Shown piece by piece: positions 5,876 to 8,906 of a stretch of DNA of 8,906 nucleotides; position 1 is the stretch's first letter, and each line of letters opens with the position of its first letter. The DNA is taken from positions 1-8,906 of the forward strand of contig CAIYYO010000153.1 of assembly GCA_903930485.1 (NCBI GenBank), written 5' to 3'. This stretch comes from Methanobacteriota archaeon (lineage in GTDB: Archaea > Altiarchaeota > Altiarchaeia > IMC4 > QMZM01). Both the position numbers and the translations under genes were made by a program. The notes beneath the pieces were generated by a model that saw only the letters and a list, made by a program, of their open reading frames with translations, made no database searches and was not told the origin of the DNA.

Positions 5876-5884
5876 TTTATATAT
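5876..5884 (+). promoter_or_regulatory. TATA-like box for the gar1 cluster
   Basis: TTTATATAT fits the archaeal TATA consensus. With the usual spacing of about 25-30 nt it predicts transcription starting near 5906-5910, leaving a leader of about 40 nt that contains a ribosome binding site. The element also reads as TATATAAA on the other strand, so minus-strand firing through the structured island cannot be excluded. Confidence 0.5.
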
Positions 5885-5933
5885 GTCGCTTACCTAAGTA
5901 TTTATTGGTTGGTATGGTTGGCTGATTTACTAT

Positions 5934-5938
5934 AGGTG
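5934..5938 (+). promoter_or_regulatory. Ribosome binding site that fixes the gar1 TTG start
   Basis: AGGTG matches the core of the archaeal Shine-Dalgarno consensus GGAGGTGA and lies 7 nt before the TTG at 5946. No ATG in frame lies at a suitable place, so this site supports the unusual start codon. It also implies a leadered transcript. Confidence 0.65.
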
Positions 5939-5945
5939 CTATTCT

Positions 5946-6227
5946 TTGAAAATCGGTAAAATCACCTCCATCGTAGGCAAGGAAATCGTGGCTTCCGCTC
6001 AAATCACGCGAAAGCCCCTCGACCTGAAGACCGCGAAGACCCTGCAGAACAAGCCTGTTTTTCTTGAAGATTCTAGGGATGCTAAAGCCCTTGGCCGCAT
6101 CACGAACGTCATAGGCGGCGTAAGCGAGCCTTTTTTTGTGATAACACAGCCCAGAGGCTCAGGGATCAAGCCCTCGGAAACCCTTATCGGCAAGAGCATT
6201 TACGTTCAGCTCAAGTTAGATATCTAA
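5946..6227 (+). CDS. gar1: H/ACA ribonucleoprotein subunit Gar1
   Basis: This 93-residue protein is a single Gar1 beta-barrel. The diagnostic segment is ALGRITNVIGGVSEPFFVI (residues 48-66), equivalent to the family's G-x-(I/V)-x-(D/N)-x-x-G-x-(V/I)-x-x-P-(Y/F) core. It is followed by a basic loop and LIGKSIYVQLKL (80-91). Gar1 binds Cbf5 in the nucleus-free archaeal H/ACA particle and helps load and release RNA substrates during guide-directed pseudouridylation of rRNA. It lacks the glycine/arginine-rich tails of eukaryotic Gar1, as archaeal forms do. The start is TTG, supported by an AGGTG site 7 nt upstream. The tfb gene follows after 10 nt, and gar1 next to tfb is an arrangement I recall from other archaeal genomes. 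Confidence 0.92.
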   Translation: MKIGKITSIVGKEIVASAQITRKPLDLKTAKTLQNKPVFLEDSRDAKALGRITNVIGGVSEPFFVITQPRGSGIKPSETLIGKSIYVQLKLDI

Positions 6228-6237
6228 TCCTTAAAAG

Positions 6238-7215
6238 ATGCCCCAAAAAAACAAAATGATTGAGAAAACAAAAAGCTTTGAAGACGGGAACGCAGACTCC
6301 GAAGAACAGGTGACACCCAGTACATGCCCTTCGTGCAACGGCGGGAACCTTGTGACAGATTACACGCACGGCGAGCTTGTATGCAAGACATGCGGCTTCG
6401 TGATAAACGATGAATTATTGGACTTCGGACCCGAGTGGCGCGCCTTCGACGAAGAGCAGAGGAGCAAGAGGTCCCGCACGGGCGGACCCGTAAAATACGC
6501 AAAGCTCGATAAAGGCCTTACGACCGAGATAGACAAATACGATAGAGACATAAGAGGCGGCGCCATACAGCCCGAGAGGAAGGCGCAGCTATACCGTCTG
6601 CGTAAGTGGCAGCGCAGGAGCAGGATGTCTGACTCGTTCCAGAGGAATCTGTCCATAGCATTGCCGGAGCTGGACAGGATGTGCGCATACTTATCCATAA
6701 CCGGGAACATCAAGGAGGAATGCGCGATGTGGTACCGGAAAGCGGTTTCCAAAGGGCTTGTCAGGGGCAGGTCTATCGAGAGCGTCGTCGCGGCCGTAAT
6801 CTACCTGATTTCTAGGCAGCACCAGCTGCCGAAAACACTGGACGAGCTGGAAGAAGCATCAGGGGTCAAGAGGAAAGACATCGGCAGAAGCTACAGGTTT
6901 CTTTGCAGGAAGCTCGACATAAAGATGCCGATAGCGACGCCAATGGACTATGTCCCAAGGTTCGCATCGGAACTGGGGTTATCAGGGGAGACCGAAGCCA
7001 AAGCCATCGAGATACTCGAAGAAGCCAGGGTGAAAGGGATAATATCCGGAAGAGGACCGACAGGCGTCGCAGCCGCGGCAATATACCTCGCTGCAAAGAT
7101 AACGAACGACAAGCAGACCCAGAAGGGCATCGCGGGAAAACTTGTCGGGGTCACCGAGGTCACGATAAGGAACCGGTACGAGGAACTGGCAAAAGCCCTG
7201 GGCATAATAGTCTAA
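6238..7215 (+). CDS. tfb: Transcription initiation factor TFB (TFIIB homologue)
   Basis: This 325-residue protein is a complete TFB. The N-terminal zinc ribbon has C30-x2-C33 and C49-x2-C52 and recruits RNA polymerase. The B-reader/finger segment EWRAFDEEQRSKRSRTGG (66-83) helps open the promoter and select the start site. Two cyclin-fold repeats follow at about 130-223 and 228-322. They bind TBP and the BRE element next to the TATA box, and the second ends in the helix-turn-helix segment VTEVTIRNRYEELAKAL (305-321). The N-terminal 27 residues before the ribbon are charged and variable, as usual. It is cotranscribed with gar1. I see no strong Shine-Dalgarno site; translation probably depends on the upstream gene. 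A later ATG (Met7) is possible, but the first is kept. Confidence 0.97.
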   Translation: MPQKNKMIEKTKSFEDGNADSEEQVTPSTCPSCNGGNLVTDYTHGELVCKTCGFVINDELLDFGPEWRAFDEEQRSKRSRTGGPVKYAKLDKGLTTEIDKYDRDIRGGAIQPERKAQLYRLRKWQRRSRMSDSFQRNLSIALPELDRMCAYLSITGNIKEECAMWYRKAVSKGLVRGRSIESVVAAVIYLISRQHQLPKTLDELEEASGVKRKDIGRSYRFLCRKLDIKMPIATPMDYVPRFASELGLSGETEAKAIEILEEARVKGIISGRGPTGVAAAAIYLAAKITNDKQTQKGIAGKLVGVTEVTIRNRYEELAKALGIIV

Positions 7216-7231
7216 GAAACACGGCCCCTAA

Positions 7232-7873
7232 ATGGACCGGAATATTTTTTTTCTTTACCAATTGTCCAGAGGAATCCCTCCGGGAAGCCGGAGGCTGACT
7301 ATTTCTACGACCCTGTACGGGGAATCCCTGGGCATGTCTCAGCAGACTGCGTCACGCTACCTGGGCGAACTCGAGGAGGCGGGATTGATCAGAAGGAACG
7401 GCCCTGAGGTAACCCTTACCCCAAAGGGATTCGAGGCCCTGAAAGAAGTATATCTCAGCCTCAAAGACCTTGTTGAGGAAAAAGAACCCGCAAAAAAGAT
7501 CGCGGGAACGGTCGCGAAAGGCCTTGGAGAGGGCGCATATTACGTCAAGGAATACTCAGAAGAGATCGACAAAAAGCTCGGATTCAAACCCTTCCACGGC
7601 ACCCTCAACGTAAGTCCCCTTGAGGATATCCGAAACGATGCAAGGCTCTACTCAGGGACTATAAAAGGATTCAGGAAGAAGGGCAGAACCTTCGGCTCCA
7701 TCAGGTACGCGAAGATCCGGCTGTCATCCAAGGGAAAAACCGAGCTCTGCTACGTTATTCTGCCGACCAGAACGCATCATAAGGCGACCTTCGAGATAAT
7801 AAGCCCGCACAGCCTCAGAGAGGCGATGGAATTAGCGGACGGGGACTCTGTGGAGATGGAGTTCATCGGGTGA
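7232..7873 (+). CDS. ribK: CTP-dependent riboflavin kinase with N-terminal winged helix
   Basis: This 213-residue protein has two domains. Residues 1-75 form a winged helix-turn-helix (SQQTASRYLGELEEAGLI, then a TLTPKGF wing), which in related proteins is thought to allow DNA binding and self-regulation. Residues about 90-213 are the archaeal DUF120 kinase, which phosphorylates riboflavin to FMN using CTP rather than ATP. Its motifs are GLGEGAYYV (97-105), the GFKPFHGTLNV metal/flavin loop (117-127), GRTFG (151-155), PTRTHH (178-183), and LREAMELADGDSVEM (195-209). It starts 16 nt after tfb, and a run of eight T bases lies within its fifth to eighth codons. The last codons overlap a possible GTG start of the next frame, but I place that gene's start further on. 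Confidence 0.94.
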   Translation: MDRNIFFLYQLSRGIPPGSRRLTISTTLYGESLGMSQQTASRYLGELEEAGLIRRNGPEVTLTPKGFEALKEVYLSLKDLVEEKEPAKKIAGTVAKGLGEGAYYVKEYSEEIDKKLGFKPFHGTLNVSPLEDIRNDARLYSGTIKGFRKKGRTFGSIRYAKIRLSSKGKTELCYVILPTRTHHKATFEIISPHSLREAMELADGDSVEMEFIG

Positions 7874-7898
7874 CCGATATCCACGGCAAAATCGGACA

Positions 7899-7905
7899 TT
7901 TATGT
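7899..7905 (+). promoter_or_regulatory. Possible TATA-like element before the EF-Tu-like gene
   Basis: TTTATGT is centred about 25 nt before ATG 7927, the distance expected if the following gene is transcribed without a leader. The match to the consensus is only partial, and readthrough from ribK is equally possible. Confidence 0.3.
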
Positions 7906-7926
7906 TTTCGTTTCCTAATCCGTATC

Positions 7927-8871
7927 ATGTCTTTCACTGGAAACATAACCGCAGTCCTTGGAAAGGACCTTGCTTCGTCCTTGGGCAGGAAGGGCACGGA
8001 GAGCGACGTGACCTTGTACAACCACAAGATGGGCGACACAGTGCTCGCGTTCGTGGAGCCGTCGACTTATCCTGAAAAGATACAGTCGCTCGTTACGGCT
8101 CTCGACATCGCGGACCAGGTCTTATACAAAGTGACAGAGCTTAGCTCATTCTTCGCAGAATCCCTTGTAACGCTTGATTCCCTGGGCATGGACCGGGGTT
8201 TCCTTATCCTGGGGCCCGGCATATTGACCGACAGCCTGAAGAAATTCCTTTCCGGAACCGTTCTGTCGAATTACCCGGTGATCGAGGAACAGGTCGTGGG
8301 GATTAGAGACAGGCTCGCGGAATACAAGCCAGAATCAGGCGGCGACGTCTTCGTGCAGATAGACCATTCCTTTCCGGTGAAAGGGGTCGGGACAGTAGCC
8401 TTAGGCGTCGTCAAGCAGGGCGTCCTGAAAAGGCATGACGAGCTCATTTTGTTCCCCACCCACGTCAAGGCGCAGGTTAAATCCATTCAGGTGAACGACG
8501 TCGACGTGGAGGAAGCGTCCAAAGGGCTGCGCGTCGGCGTAGGCTTGAAGAACCTGAGGCCCGAAGACGTTCCGCGCGGGACCATCCTTGCACATGAAGG
8601 AACCATTCAAGTATCAGATACGCTAACGCTGAACTGCTCGGTTTCCAAGTTTTCGCCTAAGGCGATCTCGGTAGGCGATTCTTTCATGTTAAGCACTCAT
8701 CTGAACTACGTTCCTGTAAAGGTGGCCGACGGCTCCGTATCTCAGGGAGGGACGGGCCAGATAAAGCTTACCCTCGAAAAGAAGACTCCCATACTGCCGG
8801 GGAGGATGCTCTTCATGGACCCGGGCCAGAAGATGCCCAGGGTTTTCGGATACGGCACGGCCCTGCCCTAG
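7927..8871 (+). CDS. EF-Tu/SelB-like translation-factor protein with degenerate GTPase domain
   Basis: This 314-residue protein follows the EF-Tu plan, but the G domain is shrunken and its nucleotide motifs are not recognisable. Where a P-loop (GHVDxGKT) would lie it reads AVLGKDLASSLGRKGTESD (9-27). Where D-x-x-G would lie it has FVEPSTYPEKIQSL (42-55), and no NKxD is seen. Residues about 138-225 are a recognisable beta-barrel domain 2 (FPVKGVGTVALGVVKQGVLK, then RVGVGLKNLRPEDVPRGTIL). Residues 226-314 form a domain-3-like barrel ending PGRMLFMDPGQ. It may bind tRNA or a partner factor without hydrolysing GTP; the role is unknown. I place the start at ATG 7927, where the homologous fold begins. 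A GTG at 7870 would add 19 residues of unlikely sequence and overlap ribK by 4 nt. Confidence 0.8.
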   Translation: MSFTGNITAVLGKDLASSLGRKGTESDVTLYNHKMGDTVLAFVEPSTYPEKIQSLVTALDIADQVLYKVTELSSFFAESLVTLDSLGMDRGFLILGPGILTDSLKKFLSGTVLSNYPVIEEQVVGIRDRLAEYKPESGGDVFVQIDHSFPVKGVGTVALGVVKQGVLKRHDELILFPTHVKAQVKSIQVNDVDVEEASKGLRVGVGLKNLRPEDVPRGTILAHEGTIQVSDTLTLNCSVSKFSPKAISVGDSFMLSTHLNYVPVKVADGSVSQGGTGQIKLTLEKKTPILPGRMLFMDPGQKMPRVFGYGTALP

Positions 8872-8875
8872 GTAA

Positions 8876-8906
8876 ATGGATCACGTAGAGCTTCTCGCTC
8901 CCGCAG
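8876..8906 (+). CDS. Start of a U32-family peptidase-like protein (cut by window edge)
   Basis: Only ten codons are visible, reading MDHVELLAPA followed by a G. The ELLAPAG opening is characteristic of the U32 family (YhbU/TrhP/RlhA type), whose bacterial members take part in tRNA and rRNA hydroxylation or act as collagenase-like peptidases. The ATG lies 4 nt after the preceding stop, with AGGT close before it, so it is probably in the same transcript. The assignment rests on this short signature only. Confidence 0.6.
   Translation, partial: MDHVELLAPA

Larger units (their letters stand above)
5656..5945. other. Divergent intergenic region with a structured island
   Basis: This 290-bp stretch holds no plausible protein gene. 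It separates the minus-strand aminopeptidase run from the plus-strand gar1 cluster. From left to right it holds a promoter-like element for the aminopeptidase, a block of three adjacent potential stem-loops (5741-5868), a TATA-like box for gar1, a G-rich motif at 5907-5921 and the gar1 ribosome binding site. Overall it is AT-rich, with GC-rich stems standing out from the background. Confidence 0.75.

Noticed and set aside
5700..5924. CTGA and GTGATTA strings suggesting a C/D box RNA.
   Set aside because: The C-box match is poor, the D-box copies are not at the right spacing, and no flanking terminal stem joins them.
1..8906. CRISPR arrays, insertion sequences, tRNA or rRNA genes, attachment sites.
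   Set aside because: No regularly spaced repeats, transposase motifs, inverted termini or RNA gene signatures were seen on either strand.

Overview
The window is archaeal. It encodes transcription factor B (TFB), the H/ACA ribonucleoprotein subunit Gar1, the CTP-dependent (DUF120-type) riboflavin kinase and an M42/TET-type aminopeptidase. Upstream regions show TATA-like boxes about 25-35 nt before start codons, and Shine-Dalgarno use is sparse. Coding DNA has moderate to high GC and intergenic DNA is AT-rich. I cannot place the lineage more precisely; a euryarchaeal or DPANN-type genome would both fit.

Layout. (1) Positions 2-1954, plus strand: three tightly packed accessory genes. The first runs off the left edge. 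It and the second encode paralogous nucleotidyltransferase-HEPN-like proteins, and the second also carries an AbrB/DUF2080-like N-terminal segment. The third is a three-helix membrane protein with a cytoplasmic tail. (2) Positions 1878-5655, minus strand, read right to left: M42 aminopeptidase, a 62-residue two-helix membrane protein, a membrane protein with a C-terminal zinc ribbon, a SpoIIM-family membrane protein, then (after a short AT-rich gap with its own likely promoter) a class I methyltransferase and an exported, C-terminally anchored protein. The last gene overlaps the end of the first block by 77 bp, tail to tail. (3) Positions 5656-5945: a 290-bp divergent intergenic region with likely promoters for both directions and an unexplained structured island of three adjacent stem-loops. 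(4) Positions 5946-8906, plus strand: gar1, tfb, ribK, a translation-factor-like protein whose GTPase motifs are not recognisable, and the first codons of a U32-family peptidase.

Block 4 is a compact information-processing and cofactor cluster: RNA modification, transcription initiation, FMN synthesis and a degenerate EF-Tu-like factor. Block 2 is mostly envelope and membrane proteins driven from the aminopeptidase promoter. Block 1 is the most accessory-looking part. The least explained items are the structured island beside gar1, a quadruplex-type motif at the predicted 5' end of the gar1 transcript, the tandem nucleotidyltransferase-HEPN pair, and the pseudo-GTPase.
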